Of a stretch of 64,000 bases of DNA, positions 9,193-18,056 are shown one piece after another. Source of the DNA: Micromonospora sp. MP36 (lineage in GTDB: Bacteria > Actinomycetota > Actinomycetes > Mycobacteriales > Micromonosporaceae); contig NZ_VSFA01000005.1 in the NCBI RefSeq assembly GCF_008119785.1, positions 124,001 to 188,000 on the forward strand, read 5' to 3'. A program made the translations under genes and the position numbers. Within the stretch, counting starts at the first letter, position 1. Each line of letters begins with the position of its first letter. The notes below the pieces were generated by a model. It was not told where the DNA came from. It saw only the letters and a list, made by a program, of their open reading frames with translations, and searched no databases.

Positions 9193-10232
9193 ACATCGAC
9201 CTCGCGGCGCTGCGCGCACTGGAGCGCGAGCGGGAGATCCCGTTCGACACGATCCTCGCGGCGATCGAGACCGCGTTGCTGACCGCCTACCGGCACACCG
9301 ACGGCGCCGAGCCGCACGCCCGGGTGGAGATCGACCGGAAGACCGGGGCTGCCTCGGTGTACGCCCAGGAGTTGGACGCCGACGGCGGCGTGGTGCGGGA
9401 GTGGGACGACACCCCGCACGACTTCGGCCGGATCGCGGCCATGACGGCGAAGCAGGTGATCCTCCAGCGGCTGCGGGAGGCCACCGACGAGGTGCACCTC
9501 GGCGAGTACGTCGGCCGGGAGGGTGACCTGGTCACTGGCGTGGTGCAGGCGCACGAGGCGCGCGCCGAGAAGGGCATCGTCACCGTCGACCTGGGCAAGC
9601 TGGAGGGCGTCCTGCCGCAGTCCGAGCAGGTCCCGGGCGAGCGGTACGCGCACGGCGAGCGGATCCGCTGCGTCGTGGTGCACGTGGCCAAGGGAATGCG
9701 CGGCCCGCAGATCACGTTGTCCCGTTCGCACCCCGCTCTGGTGAAGAAGCTCTTCGCCCTGGAGGTGCCGGAGATCGCCGACGGCACCGTGGAGATCAGC
9801 GCGATCGCCCGTGAGGCAGGTCACCGTACGAAGATCGCGGTGCGGTCGACTGCACCCGGGGTCAACGCCAAGGGCGCCTGCATCGGCCCGATGGGCCAGC
9901 GGGTCCGCGCGGTGATGAGCGAGCTGCACGGCGAGAAGATCGACATCATCGACTGGTCGGACGACCCGGCCACCTTCGTCGGGAACGCGCTCTCCCCGGC
10001 CAAGGCCCTGCGGGTGGAGGTGGTCGACGCGGTCACCCGGACCGCCCGGGTCACCGTGCCGGACTTCCAGCTCTCCCTCGCGATCGGGCGCGAAGGGCAG
10101 AATGCCCGGCTTGCGGCCCGGTTGACCGGTTGGCGGATCGACATCCGGTCCGACGCGGAGCAGACCGGCAGCCCCGGCCGGAGCGGAGCTGATCACGTAC
10201 CCGAGCCGGGCGGCGCGATCTCGAGCAGCTAG
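9189..10232 (+). CDS. nusA: Transcription termination/antitermination protein NusA
   Basis: 347 residues. It binds RNA polymerase and nascent RNA and modulates pausing, termination and antitermination. The N-terminal RNAP-binding domain (about 1-125) is followed by an S1 domain ('[36 protein letters not shown]') and tandem KH domains ('[38 protein letters not shown]', '[24 protein letters not shown]'). As usual in actinobacteria it lacks the C-terminal acidic repeats of E. coli NusA. The GTG start overlaps the rimP stop. Confidence 0.97.
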   Translation: MNIDLAALRALEREREIPFDTILAAIETALLTAYRHTDGAEPHARVEIDRKTGAASVYAQELDADGGVVREWDDTPHDFGRIAAMTAKQVILQRLREATDEVHLGEYVGREGDLVTGVVQAHEARAEKGIVTVDLGKLEGVLPQSEQVPGERYAHGERIRCVVVHVAKGMRGPQITLSRSHPALVKKLFALEVPEIADGTVEISAIAREAGHRTKIAVRSTAPGVNAKGACIGPMGQRVRAVMSELHGEKIDIIDWSDDPATFVGNALSPAKALRVEVVDAVTRTARVTVPDFQLSLAIGREGQNARLAARLTGWRIDIRSDAEQTGSPGRSGADHVPEPGGAISSS

Positions 10233-10235
10233 GGG

Positions 10236-10241
10236 TAGACT
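10236..10241 (+). promoter_or_regulatory. -10 element of a leaderless promoter for ylxR
   Basis: TAGACT, 7 nt before GTG 10249 and just after the nusA stop codon. It suggests an internal promoter within the nusA operon. Confidence 0.4.
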
Positions 10242-10248
10242 TCCTCCA

Positions 10249-10584
10249 GTGGCACGACGAGCGCTGCCGGAGCGCACCTGTGTGGGCTGCCGGAAGCGAG
10301 CGCCGGCCAGCGAGTTGCTGCGGATCGTCGCGGTCGGTGACGAGGCTGGTCATTACAGCCTCCGGCCCGATCCGGCCCGCAGACTGCCGGGTCGGGGAGC
10401 GAGCATGCACCCGGATCCGGCCTGCTTCGCGCAAGCGGTGCGGCGCCGCGCCTTCGGGCGGGCACTGCGCATCACCGGGGTCATCGACCACGGTGCGCTA
10501 GCGGAGCACGTTGACGCGCCATCCCCGACGACCGGTCAACCCGACCGGTCGCGGGTCGCTAGCAGGGTAGGACGACCGACATGA
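10249..10584 (+). CDS. ylxR: YlxR family RNA/nucleoprotein-associated protein (DUF448)
   Basis: A 111-residue small basic protein with the YlxR signature 'RTCVGCRKRAPASELLRIV' and the later 'GRGASMHPDPACFAQAVRRRAFGRAL'. YlxR proteins are nucleoid- or RNA-binding. In Bacillus, YlxR affects expression of many genes, and homologues sit between nusA and infB, exactly as here. The Cys pair of CVGCRK is intact. GTG 10249 follows a TAGACT -10-like element by 7 nt. Confidence 0.92.
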   Translation: MARRALPERTCVGCRKRAPASELLRIVAVGDEAGHYSLRPDPARRLPGRGASMHPDPACFAQAVRRRAFGRALRITGVIDHGALAEHVDAPSPTTGQPDRSRVASRVGRPT

Positions 10585-10677
10585 GCACACGATGAAGTCG
10601 CAGAAATGACCAGGCTTCAAGTGCACGAGTGAGGTCGCTGCGGGTGCTGCCCGCACGACCTCGGAGTGAGGAGTGCA

Positions 10678-13659
10678 GTGGCAGGAAAGGCCCGCGTACA
10701 CGAGCTCGCCAAGGAGCTCGGGGTCGAAAGCAAGACCGTTCTCGCCAAGCTCAAGGAGATGGGCGAGTTCGTGAAGTCCGCGTCGAGCACCGTCGAGGCG
10801 CCCGTCGCCCGACGGCTGCGTAGCTCGTTCGTGGCCTCCGCCGGTTCCTCGGCGCCGGCCGCCCCGCCGGCGGCCGCGCCCACCCCGGCGCCGACCCCGA
10901 CCCCGTCCCCGACCCCGGGCGCCCCCCGGGTGTCGGCCAAGCCGATGCCGCCGCGGCGGCCGACCCCGACCCCTGGGCCGAAGCCCAAGGGTCCCGTTCC
11001 GGGTCCGCCGCAGCCGGTGGCCAAGCCGGCGAGCGCGCACGACATCGAGGTGGCGGCCGCCGAGGCGCGCGCCGCCGCGCTGAAGGCTGAGCAGGAGGCC
11101 GCGGTCAAGGCCGCTCAGGCCGCCCGCCAGCAGCAGCGCGAGAACGTCCGCCGGGAGCCGCCGACCGAGGGTGGCCCCCGTCCCGGCCCGCGTCCGGGTC
11201 CGGGCGCCGTGCCGCCCCGTCCGGGTGCCCCGGCCGCCGGTCGTCCCGGCGCGCCGACCCCGGGTCCGGGCGCGCGGCCCGGCGGGCGTCCGCCGGCGCG
11301 CGGCGCCGGCAACAACCCGTTCGGCATCCAGGGCGGTCAGCAGCAGCGGCCCCCGGCCGCCGGTGCGGGCGGTCCGCGGCCGAGCCCGGCCTCGATGCCG
11401 CCCCGGCCCAGCCCGGCCTCGATGCCCCCGCGGCCCAGCCCGGCCTCCATGCCGAGCCAGCGCCCCGGTCGCCCCGGCGGTCCCGGTGGCGGTCGTGGCG
11501 GACCCGGTGGCGGCGCCGGTCGCCCCGGTGGTGGCGGCGGCTTCCGCGGCGGTCCCGGTGGCGGCGGCGGTGGCGGCGGCTACCGTGGCGGTCCCGGTGG
11601 CGGCGGCGGTGGCGGTGGCTACCGTGGCGGTCCCGGTGGTGGCGGCGGTGCTCCCGGCGGTGGTTTCCGTCCGGGCGCCCCGGCCGGTGGCGCTGGTCGT
11701 CCGGGTGGTGGCGGTCGTGGCCGTGGCGGTGGCGCCGCGGGTGCCTTCGGGCGTCCGGGTGGCCGGCCGACCCGCGGTCGCAAGTCCAAGAAGCAGCGCA
11801 GACAGGAGTTCGACAACCTGTCGGCCCCGACCATGTCCTCGGGTGCCCCCCGGGGTCAGGGTCAGGTCGTCCGGTTGTCCCGTGGCGCCTCGCTGTCGGA
11901 CTTCGCCGACAAGATCAACGCCAACCCGGGTTCGCTGGTCCAGGAGATGTTCAACCTGGGCGAGATGGTGACCGCGACCCAGTCGTGCTCCGACGACACC
12001 CTGCTGCTGCTGGGTGAGCACCTCGGCTTCGATGTGCAGATCGTCAGCCCGGAGGACGAGGACCGCGAGCTGCTCGCGCAGTTCAACATCGACCTCGACG
12101 CGGTGGTCGCGGAGGACCGCCTGGTCAGCCGGCCGCCGGTGGTGACCGTCATGGGTCACGTCGACCACGGTAAGACCAAGCTGCTCGACGCGATCCGCAA
12201 GGCGAACGTGGTGGCCGGCGAGGCGGGTGGCATCACCCAGCACATCGGCGCCTACCAGGTCCACGTCCCGCACGAGGGCGAGGACCGGGCGATCACCTTC
12301 ATCGACACCCCGGGTCACGAGGCGTTCACCGCCATGCGTGCCCGTGGTGCCCAGGTCACGGACATCGTGATCCTGGTGGTCGCGGCCGACGACGGCGTTA
12401 TGCCGCAGACCATCGAGGCGCTCAACCACGCCAAGGCGGCGGACGTGCCGATCGTGGTCGCGGTCAACAAGGTCGACAAGCCGGAGGCGAACCCGGACAA
12501 GGTCCGCCAGCAGCTGACCGAGTACGGCCTGGTCGCCGAGGAGTACGGCGGCGACACCATGTTCGTCAACGTCGCGGCCAAGCCCGGCATCGGCATCGAG
12601 GAGCTTCTCGAGGCCGTGCTGCTGACCGCCGACGCGTCGCTGGAGCTGACCGCTCCGATCGACGGGCCGGCGCAGGGTGTCGCGATCGAGGCGCACCTGG
12701 ACAAGGGCCGTGGTGCGGTGGCGACCGTGCTGGTGCAGAAGGGCACCCTGCGGGCCGGCGACTCGATCGTCGCCGGTGGGGCGCACGGCCGGGTCCGGGC
12801 CATGCTGGACGAGAACGGCAAGCCGGTCGACGAGGCCGGTCCGGCGCGTCCGGTCATGGTGCTGGGTCTGACCACGGTGCCGGGAGCGGGTGACACCTTC
12901 CTGGCCGCCGAGGACGACCGGACCGTGCGGCAGATCGCCGAGCAGCGGCAGGCGCGACGGCGGGCGGCGGCATTCGCCAACTCCCGTGGCCGGGCCACCC
13001 TCGAGACGCTCATGGAGCAGCTCAAGGAGGGCGAGAAGACCTCGCTCAACCTGGTGCTCAAGGGCGACGTCTCCGGTTCCGTGGAGGCCCTCGAGGACGC
13101 GCTGTTCAACCTCGACATCCCGGAGGAGGTCCAGCTGCGGATCATCCACCGGGGCGTGGGTGCGATCACCGAGAGCGACGTCATGCTCGCGAGCGCCTCG
13201 TCCGAGGCGGTCACGATCATCGGCTTCAACGTGCGGGCCGCCAACAAGGTCCGCGAGATCGCCGACCGCGAGGGCGTGGAGATCCGGTACTACACCGTCA
13301 TCTACCAGGCCATCGAGGAGATCGACGCCGCGCTCAAGGGGCTGCTCAAGCCGGAGTACGAGGAGGTCGAGCTGGGGACCGCGGAGATCCGCGACGTCTT
13401 CCGCTCGTCCAAGATCGGCAACATCTCCGGTTGCATCGTCCGGTCCGGCCTCATCCGCCGCAACGCCAAGGCGCGGCTGCTGCGGGACGGGGCAGTCGTG
13501 GCGGACAACCTCACGATCAGCTCCCTCAAGCGGTTCAAGGACGACGCGACGGAGGTCCGCGAGGGCTTCGAGTGTGGTCTGACGCTGGGCGGTTTCAACA
13601 ACGTCCAGGTCGGCGACATCATCGAGACCTTCGAGATGCGGGAGAAGCCGCGCGCCTGA
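10678..13659 (+). CDS. infB: Translation initiation factor IF-2
   Basis: 993 residues; the GTPase that delivers fMet-tRNA to the 30S subunit and promotes subunit joining. The N-terminal IF2_N helix bundle begins '[31 protein letters not shown]'. Next come a Pro/Ala-rich linker and an extreme Gly/Arg/Pro low-complexity region (residues about 160-375) with reiterated [12 protein letters not shown] and SPASMPPRP units. A second IF2_N-like segment precedes the GTPase domain: G1 'GHVDHGKT', G3 'DTPGHEAF', G4 'NKVDK'. Domains II, III and IV complete the factor. I prefer GTG 10678, which follows GTGAGGAG, over an in-frame GTG at 10666. Confidence 0.97.
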   Translation: MAGKARVHELAKELGVESKTVLAKLKEMGEFVKSASSTVEAPVARRLRSSFVASAGSSAPAAPPAAAPTPAPTPTPSPTPGAPRVSAKPMPPRRPTPTPGPKPKGPVPGPPQPVAKPASAHDIEVAAAEARAAALKAEQEAAVKAAQAARQQQRENVRREPPTEGGPRPGPRPGPGAVPPRPGAPAAGRPGAPTPGPGARPGGRPPARGAGNNPFGIQGGQQQRPPAAGAGGPRPSPASMPPRPSPASMPPRPSPASMPSQRPGRPGGPGGGRGGPGGGAGRPGGGGGFRGGPGGGGGGGGYRGGPGGGGGGGGYRGGPGGGGGAPGGGFRPGAPAGGAGRPGGGGRGRGGGAAGAFGRPGGRPTRGRKSKKQRRQEFDNLSAPTMSSGAPRGQGQVVRLSRGASLSDFADKINANPGSLVQEMFNLGEMVTATQSCSDDTLLLLGEHLGFDVQIVSPEDEDRELLAQFNIDLDAVVAEDRLVSRPPVVTVMGHVDHGKTKLLDAIRKANVVAGEAGGITQHIGAYQVHVPHEGEDRAITFIDTPGHEAFTAMRARGAQVTDIVILVVAADDGVMPQTIEALNHAKAADVPIVVAVNKVDKPEANPDKVRQQLTEYGLVAEEYGGDTMFVNVAAKPGIGIEELLEAVLLTADASLELTAPIDGPAQGVAIEAHLDKGRGAVATVLVQKGTLRAGDSIVAGGAHGRVRAMLDENGKPVDEAGPARPVMVLGLTTVPGAGDTFLAAEDDRTVRQIAEQRQARRRAAAFANSRGRATLETLMEQLKEGEKTSLNLVLKGDVSGSVEALEDALFNLDIPEEVQLRIIHRGVGAITESDVMLASASSEAVTIIGFNVRAANKVREIADREGVEIRYYTVIYQAIEEIDAALKGLLKPEYEEVELGTAEIRDVFRSSKIGNISGCIVRSGLIRRNAKARLLRDGAVVADNLTISSLKRFKDDATEVREGFECGLTLGGFNNVQVGDIIETFEMREKPRA

Positions 13660-13674
13660 GCGGCGTGAACGACC

Positions 13675-13705
13675 GACGGCCGGGGCCCACGGGGCCCCGG
13701 CCGTC
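13675..13705 (+). terminator. Terminator hairpin after infB
   Basis: A perfect 14-bp stem GACGGCCGGGGCCC / GGGCCCCGGCCGTC with a 3-nt loop, 15 nt after the infB stop. It lacks a U-tract, as is common in high-GC actinobacteria. Confidence 0.7.
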
Positions 13706-13723
13706 GCCGTCTCCACGGACTGC

Positions 13724-13729
13724 GACAAT
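13724..13729 (+). promoter_or_regulatory. -10 element for the TRM11-type methyltransferase gene
   Basis: GACAAT, 7 nt before GTG 13737 and just after the infB terminator. It suggests an independent leaderless transcript. Confidence 0.4.
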
Positions 13730-13736
13730 CTCCGGC

Positions 13737-14807
13737 GTGCTGACCAGGTACGCGCTGCTCCTCGCCCCCTCCGCCAACCGCGTCTACGCCGACGCGGCCG
13801 GCCGGCTCGCCCGCGCCGAACTGGAGATCTTCGCCGGGTCGGGGGTGCTCGACGCGGTGCCGGTCGACGCCGCGGTGGAGCGGATCGGCGGGGTGGAGTA
13901 CCTGACCTTCGCCGCGCCGGGACCGGGCCTGGGCGGGCGCGACCTGGCGCACCTGGCTAACCTGTCGGCCGCGTACGCGCTGTTCGAGCGGGTGGGTGAC
14001 GACCTGCTCCGCCCGGTGCCGCTGGAGCCACTGGCCCGCTACGACTCGGACCTGATCACCATCCCGAAGTACGCCGGCAAGACCAACGAGCAGTTCACCC
14101 GGCTGCTGCTCAACGTCACCGTGCTCGCCTCCGCCTCGGCCGGCGGCATGCTGGACCGGCAGCTGGTGGTGCTCGACCCGCTCTGCGGCCGAGGCACCAC
14201 GCTCAACCAGGCGCTGATGTACGGCTACGACGGGATCGGCGTCGAGCACGACGGCAAGGACGTGGACGCGTACGGGGCGTTCCTGCGTACCTGGCTGCGC
14301 CGCAAGCGGCTCAAGCACACCGCCGAGACGGTTCCGGTGCGCCGGGACCGCAAGCTGATCGCCCGGCGCTTCGAGGCGGTGCTCGCCCCGTCGCGGGACG
14401 AGCACCGGGCCGGGGCGACCCAGCGGGTCACCGTGCTGCACAGCGACACCACCCGGGCCCGGGAGGTGCTGCGCCCGCGCTGCGCCGACGTGATCGTGAC
14501 CGACGCACCGTACGGGGTGGCCCACGGCAGCCGCACCGAGCAGGGGCTGTCGCGCAGCCCGCTGGACCTGCTCGGCGCGGCCGTACCGGTCTGGCGGGAG
14601 CTGCTGCGTCCCGGCGGGGCACTCGGGCTGTCCTGGAACACGCAGGTGGCACCCCGGGCGGCGGCCGAGGCGGTGCTGGCCGGGGCCGGCCTGCGGGTGG
14701 TCGACGGGCCCGGCTGGCGGGACCTGGCGCACCGGGTCGACCAGGCGATCGACCGGGACGTGCTGGTGGCGGTCGCGCCTACGACGCCTCCAGCTCGGCG
14801 CGTCTGA
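13737..14807 (+). CDS. TRM11-family SAM-dependent methyltransferase
   Basis: A 356-residue protein. An N-terminal THUMP-like region precedes a Rossmann methyltransferase: SAM motif 'VVLDPLCGRGTTLNQALMYGYDGIGVEHD' and catalytic-type 'VIVTDAPYGVAHG' (a DPPY-like DAPYG), followed by 'ELLRPGGALGLSWN'. This architecture belongs to the TRM11/RlmKL-like group of N2-guanosine RNA methyltransferases; the RNA target here is not known. The last residues (TTPPARRV) and the TGA stop are supplied by a family A palindromic repeat, so the original C-terminus was probably altered. Confidence 0.85.
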   Translation: MLTRYALLLAPSANRVYADAAGRLARAELEIFAGSGVLDAVPVDAAVERIGGVEYLTFAAPGPGLGGRDLAHLANLSAAYALFERVGDDLLRPVPLEPLARYDSDLITIPKYAGKTNEQFTRLLLNVTVLASASAGGMLDRQLVVLDPLCGRGTTLNQALMYGYDGIGVEHDGKDVDAYGAFLRTWLRRKRLKHTAETVPVRRDRKLIARRFEAVLAPSRDEHRAGATQRVTVLHSDTTRAREVLRPRCADVIVTDAPYGVAHGSRTEQGLSRSPLDLLGAAVPVWRELLRPGGALGLSWNTQVAPRAAAEAVLAGAGLRVVDGPGWRDLAHRVDQAIDRDVLVAVAPTTPPARRV

Positions 14808-14884
14808 CGCCGCGCGGCTACGACGGCTTCAGTTCGGCGCGTCTGACGCCGCGCGGCTACCTGAAGCCGTCGCTGGAGCCGTCG
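14782..14884. repeat. Family A palindromes, nested pair
   Basis: An inner 52-bp element (14821-14872) with perfect 12-bp arms CGACGGCTTCAG / CTGAAGCCGTCG is inserted inside an outer copy. The outer arms are 14782-14793 and 14873-14884 (CGACGCCTCCAG / CTGGAGCCGTCG). The inner copy lies 12 nt from one outer end, so the outer arm is intact on both sides. The left part provides the stop codon of the methyltransferase gene. Confidence 0.85.
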
Positions 14885-14919
14885 GCGGAAAACGGGTGAC
14901 CCGGCCGAGAGCACTGCCG

Positions 14920-14925
14920 TACCGT
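14920..14925 (+). promoter_or_regulatory. -10 element for the DUF503 gene
   Basis: TACCGT, 8 nt before GTG 14934. It overlaps a possible TTG start at 14925, which argues for the GTG. Confidence 0.4.
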
Positions 14926-14933
14926 TGCTCGCC

Positions 14934-15227
14934 GTGTATACCGGAACCGCGCACTTCGACCTGTTGCTGCCGGGGGACTCCCGGTCCCTGAAGACCAAGC
15001 GGTCGTACGTCCGGCCGATCGTCGCCGCGCTGCGCCGGTTCGAGGTGTCGGCCGCCGAGGTCGGGTCGCTCGACCTGCACGGCCGCGCCGAGATCGGGGT
15101 GGCCGTGGTGGCCGCCGAGGCGTCGCACGTCCGCCAGGTGCTCGACTCGTGCGAGCGCCTCGTCGCGGCCCGTCCGGAGGCCGAACTGCTGTCGGTCCGC
15201 CGCCGGCTCTACGGCGAGGAGGACTGA
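14934..15227 (+). CDS. DUF503 (YlxP-like) protein
   Basis: A 97-residue protein starting 'VYTGTAHFDLLLPGDSRSLKTKRSYVRPIVAALRRFEVSAAEVG', the family signature. DUF503/YlxP proteins are small ferredoxin-fold proteins encoded next to infB and rbfA in Firmicutes and actinobacteria. A role in ribosome assembly is suspected from this context only. The start is GTG 14934 because the other candidate (TTG 14925) lies in the promoter element. It precedes rbfA, separated by two inverted repeats. Confidence 0.88.
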   Translation: MYTGTAHFDLLLPGDSRSLKTKRSYVRPIVAALRRFEVSAAEVGSLDLHGRAEIGVAVVAAEASHVRQVLDSCERLVAARPEAELLSVRRRLYGEED

Positions 15228-15242
15228 GCGGCCGGGCGGCAA

Positions 15243-15290
15243 GAAGGGGCTCCTGGTCTAACGGGCACCAGGCGTTGACAGGGCCCCTTC
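15243..15290. repeat. Two-level inverted repeat downstream of the DUF503 gene
   Basis: Outer arms GAAGGGGC (15243-15250) / GCCCCTTC (15283-15290) enclose an inner stem CCTGGT (15252-15257) / ACCAGG (15267-15272). It could act as a terminator for the DUF503 gene or be another dispersed repeat. Confidence 0.6.
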
Positions 15291-15387
15291 CTCGCACCGG
15301 CGGCCCCGCGCGCCGGCCACGATCGCGCGGGTAGTGTTCGAGTTGTTGGGGGTCGGACCCGGCGGCGTCCGCGCCGTCGTTTTCGGC

Positions 15388-15439
15388 CGACGGCTCCAGG
15401 TCGCGGCGCGGCGTCAAACGCGCCGAGCTGGAGTCGTCG
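15388..15439. repeat. Family A palindrome in the rbfA leader
   Basis: A complete 52-bp copy with arms CGACGGCTCCAG / CTGGAGTCGTCG. It ends 31 nt before the rbfA ATG, so it would form a hairpin in the 5' untranslated region if transcription starts upstream. Confidence 0.85.
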
Positions 15440-15470
15440 TTGGGAGCGGGAAGCCCTGGAGGTGGGGGAC

Positions 15471-15956
15471 ATGACGGATCCGGCCAAGGTACGCCGGCAC
15501 GCGGAGCGCATCCGTGAACTGGTCGCGTCGGTGGTGCGGAGCCAGATCAAGGACCCCCGGCTCGGGATGATCACCATCACCGACGCCCGGATCACCGCCG
15601 ACCTGCGCGACGCCACCGTCTTCTACACGGTGCTCGGCGACGCGGCGGCGCAGGCCAGCACCGCTGCCGCGCTGGAGAGCGCCAAGGGCATGCTGCGCAG
15701 CACCGTCGGCAAGGCGCTCGGGCTGCGGCACTCGCCGACCCTCACCTTCGTCCTAGACGACGTGCAGGACCAGGTCAAGCACATCGACGACCTGCTCGCG
15801 GCGGCCCGCACCGCCGACGCCGAGGTGCAGCGGCTGGCGGCCCACGCCCAGTACGCGGGCGAGGCGCAGCCGTACCGGCTGGCCGAGGAGGAGGACTCCG
15901 ACGTCGAGGACGCCGAGACCGAGGACGACGAGCCGCGCGGCGGCGGCCCCCGGTGA
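15471..15956 (+). CDS. rbfA: 30S ribosome-binding factor RbfA
   Basis: A 161-residue KH-like factor for 16S rRNA maturation and cold adaptation. The RbfA core runs from 'KVRRHAERIRELVASVVRSQIKDPRLGMITITDARITADLRDATVFYTVLG' through 'LRHSPTLTFVLDD'. A long acidic tail follows (residues about 130-161, EEEDSDVEDAETEDDE). ATG 15471 has CTGGAGGTGGGGG upstream. The stop overlaps the nrnA GTG (GTGA). The family A palindrome just upstream may affect its expression. Confidence 0.96.
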   Translation: MTDPAKVRRHAERIRELVASVVRSQIKDPRLGMITITDARITADLRDATVFYTVLGDAAAQASTAAALESAKGMLRSTVGKALGLRHSPTLTFVLDDVQDQVKHIDDLLAAARTADAEVQRLAAHAQYAGEAQPYRLAEEEDSDVEDAETEDDEPRGGGPR

Positions 15957-16999
15957 CCTCTCCCGCCGAGGGCGGCACGCCGGCCGGTGCCGGCCCGACC
16001 GACACCGACTGGGCGGCCGCCCTCGCGGCGGTGCGCGGGCTCCCCGCCGACGCGCGGGTGCTGCTGATCTGCCACGTCAACCCCGACGGCGACGCGCTGG
16101 GCAGCATGCTCGGCTTCGGGCTGGGCCTGCGCCGCTGGGGCGTACGGCACCTCCAGGCGACCTTCCCCGGTCCGCCGGAGGTGCCCGAGCCGTTCCGCTG
16201 GCTGCCCGGGCTCGACCTGCTGGTGCCGCAGGACGACGCGTACCCGGACCCGGACCTGGTGATCTGCTTCGACGTGGCGAGCGAGTCCCGGCTGGGTGAC
16301 CTGGTCGACCGGCTGGACAAGGCCGGGACGGCGCTGGTGCTGGACCACCACGCGTCGAACACCCGGTTCGGCGGCATCCATCTGGTGGATCCGCACGCGG
16401 CGGCCACCTCGGTGGTCGCCGAGGGGCTGCTCGACCGGCTCGGGGTGCCGCTGGACGCCGAGATCGCCACCTGCCTCTACGTGGCGCTGAGCACGGACAC
16501 CGGCTCCTTCCGCTTCGAGGCCACCACTCCGGACGTGCACCGGATGGCGGCCCGGCTGCTGGCCACCGGCATCCGGCCCGGGGACATCTCCCGCCGGATC
16601 TTCGACACCCGCCCGTTCGGGGCCGTCCGGCTCTTCGGCGAGGTGCTGGGCCGGGCCCGGCTGGAACCGGCGGCCGCCGCCGGGCGCGGGCTGGTCTGGA
16701 CCTACGCCACCCAGGACGACCTGGCCCGCTACGGCCAGCCGGCGTACGTGCTGGAGGCGCTGATCGATTCGGTTCGGTGCACCGCGGAGGCGGACGTGAG
16801 CTGCGTGGTCAAGCAGGTCGCCGCCACCGAGTGGGCGGTCTCGCTGCGCAGCAAGGGGGCGGTGGACGTGAGCCGGGTGGCGGTGGCGCTGGGCGGCGGC
16901 GGGCATCGGTTCGCCGCCGGCTTCACCGGGCGGGGCACGGTCGACGAGGTGGTGGACCGGATCCGCGCCGAACTGGACGGGGCGCTGCTCACGGCCTGA
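15953..16999 (+). CDS. nrnA: DHH/DHHA1 phosphoesterase (NrnA-type nanoRNase/pAp phosphatase)
   Basis: A 348-residue protein. The DHH domain shows 'LLICHVNPDGDALGSMLGFGLGLRRWG', 'VICFDVASESRLG' and the signature 'LVLDHHASNTRFG', with a fourth metal motif 'LSTDTGSFRFEAT'. The C-terminal DHHA1 domain ends with 'GGGGHRFAAGFTGRG'. NrnA enzymes degrade 2-5-nt RNAs and dephosphorylate 3'-phosphoadenosine 5'-phosphate. It is translationally coupled to rbfA, the usual order in actinobacteria. Confidence 0.93.
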   Translation: MTSPAEGGTPAGAGPTDTDWAAALAAVRGLPADARVLLICHVNPDGDALGSMLGFGLGLRRWGVRHLQATFPGPPEVPEPFRWLPGLDLLVPQDDAYPDPDLVICFDVASESRLGDLVDRLDKAGTALVLDHHASNTRFGGIHLVDPHAAATSVVAEGLLDRLGVPLDAEIATCLYVALSTDTGSFRFEATTPDVHRMAARLLATGIRPGDISRRIFDTRPFGAVRLFGEVLGRARLEPAAAAGRGLVWTYATQDDLARYGQPAYVLEALIDSVRCTAEADVSCVVKQVAATEWAVSLRSKGAVDVSRVAVALGGGGHRFAAGFTGRGTVDEVVDRIRAELDGALLTA

Positions 17000-17052
17000 T
17001 ATCAGGGTCGACTCCGGGACGTGTCGGTCTTCCGGCGCTCCGTGACGGTGGG

Positions 17053-17058
17053 GACAAT
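17053..17058 (+). promoter_or_regulatory. -10 element of a leaderless promoter
   Basis: GACAAT, 6 nt before ATG 17065. Confidence 0.4.
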
Positions 17059-17064
17059 CGGGTG

Positions 17065-17472
17065 ATGGATCACCCCCGAGAGCTCACCGTCGAGGCGCCC
17101 CGAGCCTGGGACCGTCCGGTCGTCTCCGTACCGGTGCTGATCTGCCTTTCCCTGGTCGGCGGCCAGTTGCCGTCCTTCTCCACCCAGGCCAACCTCTACA
17201 CCCTGGGCACCGGCGGCGCGCTGATCTGGATCGGCCTGAGCAACCGGGTGCCTCGCCGACCCGCGCCACACCGGTTGCCGGCCGGGGCGGCCTGGTGGCT
17301 GCTTCCGGTCACCGTCTTCGGGGTGTTCGAGGGAACGACCTTCGTGCTGTCGATGGGGGACGACTTCCCCACCTTCTCCCTGCTGGCCGATCCGCTGCTG
17401 GAGGACCACCTGGTCCGCTCCGCGGCCTGGTTCGCCTGGCTGGCCGCCTTCTGGGGACTGGTACGCCGATGA
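17065..17472 (+). CDS. Small integral membrane protein, unknown function
   Basis: A 135-residue protein with four hydrophobic stretches (about 20-37, 48-60, 77-95, 115-132) and a conserved-looking 'NRVPRRPAPHRLPAGAAWWLLPVTVFGVFEGTTFV'. I do not recognise a catalytic motif. It overlaps the next small membrane-protein gene (ATGA), and such pairs of short membrane proteins are common in actinobacteria. The ATG at 17065 follows GACAAT by 6 nt. Confidence 0.75.
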   Translation: MDHPRELTVEAPRAWDRPVVSVPVLICLSLVGGQLPSFSTQANLYTLGTGGALIWIGLSNRVPRRPAPHRLPAGAAWWLLPVTVFGVFEGTTFVLSMGDDFPTFSLLADPLLEDHLVRSAAWFAWLAAFWGLVRR

Positions 17473-17681
17473 TGCGGGCCCTGGCGATCGGCGGTTTCCT
17501 GACCGCGCTGGTGCTCTTCGCGGCCGTCGAGTGGGCCGCCCGGCGGGAGGGTTCCCGGATCCCGTCGCTCGCCGACGTCTGCGCCTTCGTGATGCGCTAC
17601 GAGGTCGGGCCGGTGCCGGTGGGGCGGATCGGGTTCCTCGGCTTCTGGTGGTGGCTCGGCTGGCACTTCCTGGCCCGCTGA
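17469..17681 (+). CDS. Short membrane protein, DUF6186-like
   Basis: A 70-residue protein. An N-terminal membrane helix (LAIGGFLTALVLFAAVEWAA) is followed by 'RREGSRIPSLADVCAFVMRYEVGPVPVGRIGFLGFWWWLGWHFLAR', which matches the pattern I associate with DUF6186. Function unknown. It overlaps the preceding membrane gene by ATGA and is probably its partner. Confidence 0.7.
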   Translation: MMRALAIGGFLTALVLFAAVEWAARREGSRIPSLADVCAFVMRYEVGPVPVGRIGFLGFWWWLGWHFLAR

Positions 17682-17760
17682 CCAGCCGGATCCACCCATG
17701 GTGTCCGTATCCCGGGAACAGTGGGTGGCCTGGGGAAAGTGAACGTTAATTTAGGAGACG

Positions 17761-17782
17761 GGCCGGCGCTTCGGCGCTGGTC
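17761..17782 (+). terminator. TTCG-loop hairpin
   Basis: The stem GGCCGGCGC / GCGCTGGTC closes a TTCG loop, with two G-T pairs. It lies 80 nt after the DUF6186-like gene and is probably a terminator, without a T-tract. Confidence 0.5.
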
Positions 17783-17896
17783 ACGGGCGGTGGGGCCACA
17801 TCCGGCGCCGCCTCCCTCCAGGGTCAGACCGACCCGGGCTCACGCTGCCAGGTGAGCCGCTCCGGTGATCCCGGACCGCTGCCCGGCGCTCAGCAC

Positions 17897-18003
17897 CGAC
17901 GGCTCCAGGTCGTGCCACGGCAGCAGACGCGCCGGGCTGGAGGTTGTCGGACGACGGCTCCAGGTCGCGGCGCGGCGTCAGACGCGCCGAGCTGGAGTTG
18001 TCG
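17897..18003. repeat. Two tandem family A palindromes
   Basis: The first copy (17897-17949) is diverged and 53 bp. The second (17952-18003) is a full 52-bp copy with arms CGACGGCTCCAG / CTGGAGTTGTCG. They share orientation and lie 54 nt upstream of a 32-codon gene. Confidence 0.85.
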
Positions 18004-18056
18004 GACGCCCCAGGGCCACCGGGCGTCGGTGGTCCGCACCCTGGAAGGGAACTCCG

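Larger units (their letters stand above)
17682..18056. other. 375-bp gene-free stretch with hairpins and two family A repeats
   Basis: It begins with a relatively AT-rich patch around 17741-17753. A 9-bp stem with a TTCG tetraloop follows (17761-17782), a good terminator or RNA-stability hairpin. Two family A palindromes stand head to tail (17897-17949 and 17952-18003). I see no coding sequence. Confidence 0.7.

Noticed and set aside
11380..11720. A possible minisatellite or CRISPR-like repeat
   Set aside because: The repetition encodes the Gly/Pro-rich linker of IF2 in frame; there are no spacers.
13675..13705. A possible family A palindrome after infB
   Set aside because: The stem sequence and length differ from family A; it is an ordinary GC-rich terminator.
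10498..13728. A 1076-codon open frame antisense to infB
   Set aside because: It lies opposite IF2, is rich in His/Arg/Leu as expected for a GC-rich shadow frame, and has no recognisable domain.
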